Source of the DNA: Hesperophylax magnus
Taxonomy: Eukaryota > Arthropoda > Insecta > Trichoptera > Limnephilidae
DNA length: 64,000 nucleotides
Direction: 5' to 3'
NCBI GenBank assembly: GCA_026573805.1
Contig: JAIUSX010000096.1
Coordinates: 3,286,001 to 3,350,000, forward strand
Shown: in pieces, positions 63,548-64,000 of the stretch
How positions within the stretch are numbered: position 1 is the stretch's first letter
Layout of the letters: every line of letters starts with the position of its first letter
Program-made: the position numbers and the translations under genes
The notes under the pieces: generated by a model
The model's database searches: none
The model's input: the letters and a program-made list of their open reading frames with translations, nothing else
Told to the model about the DNA's origin: nothing

Positions 63548-64000
63548 CATCAAAAAATTAAAAAAAATAATTGTTAATACTTATTTTTATCTATCATTAT
63601 TGTTAGCGAATATTATTATACATTGTAAACTGTATAATTATTAAATAATGAAAAAAAAATTATTTAACACTACAAATTATAGCAATTTGTAGACTTATAA
63701 ATGTATTTTTTCATTATTATTCTAGTACTCCATAAGTTGAGCTCCAGGAGCTCGTGTTTATGGGAGGAGTATTTACCTTTAGAGGAAAAATAATGATTTT
63801 AGAAACATTAATCAAAAAATTAATGAAATAAATACAAACATTACATTAACATAGGTACACAAATTAGAAAAGTGTTTTTTAAATACAATTAACTAACTAA
63901 CTAACCATCACGCCGTTTCGCCGCAGGGGTAGGCAGAGAGGACGGACCGCCAAACAACTCGGTCTTGGCACACTCTCCTTGCCTCATTCACATTCATACA
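63548..64000. other. End of BEL element and unidentified repeat-like DNA
   Basis: It has a purine-rich TATGGGAGGAGTA at about 63758 resembling the BEL polypurine tract, but no match to the 59742 LTR follows. From about 63910 the sequence CGCCGTTTCGCCGCAGGGGT begins a GC-richer stretch running out of the window, probably another repeat. Confidence 0.4.

Noticed and set aside
1..64000. CRISPR array, operon or prokaryotic gene cluster
   Set aside because: No spaced short direct repeats; introns, poly-A tails and eukaryotic transposons are present throughout. The finger repeats are coding C2H2 units.

Overview
This is an AT-rich animal window, almost certainly from an insect: introns with GT/AG borders, C2H2 zinc-finger genes, THAP-like exons and a typical arthropod transposon mix (Gypsy and BEL/Pao LTR elements, several LINE families, Penelope-like elements, PIF/Harbinger, a tRNA-derived SINE). 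The species cannot be named from sequence alone. Nearly all of the 64 kb is transposon-derived. The host-like genes are three members of one zinc-finger family and two THAP-like remnants.

Layout. 1-640: decayed C2H2 fingers. 1071-7631: Gypsy copy 1 (minus), cut off at its 5' side by a BEL/Pao element (7632-9350). 9429-14337: two PIF/Harbinger copies head to head; the right one keeps an uninterrupted four-exon transposase. 15.1-19.2 kb: a two-ORF LINE, ORF2 broken. 19.2-19.9 kb: scrambled LINE pieces. 20.7-23.56 kb: a three-exon C2H2 gene on minus. 24-35 kb: LINE fragments in both orientations, a GC-rich tandem repeat, a palindromic Penelope-like insertion (31217-31880) and a SINE. 35.27-37.4 kb: a second three-exon zinc-finger gene (plus), broken. 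37.4-38.06 kb: a Penelope-like 3' end with a GIY-YIG domain. 38.4-40.06 kb: a decayed hAT-like transposase. 40.4-46.0 kb: LINE pieces and a Penelope-like element with inverted tails, carrying a SINE. 46.39-46.55 kb: an orphan zinc-finger first exon. 47.7-48.2 kb: a THAP-like exon with its promoter. 49.05-58.89 kb: a Penelope-like copy into which nearly intact Gypsy copy 2 (49227-57312) inserted. 59.1-59.5 kb: a second THAP-like copy. 59.74-63.55 kb: an internally deleted BEL/Pao element.

Most notable observations: hammerhead-ribozyme-like motifs in the Penelope-like tails, two of them in a 271-bp-arm palindrome with a 10-bp target duplication; a canonical -1 frameshift heptamer at the gag stop in both Gypsy copies; a 30-bp microinversion inside a GIY-YIG domain; and a zinc-finger family sharing a short N-terminal module with repeated SUMO-type motifs. 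Nesting gives some relative ages: Gypsy copy 2 is younger than the Penelope-like copy it splits, with a matching empty site elsewhere in the window. I see no CRISPR array, operon or rRNA gene.
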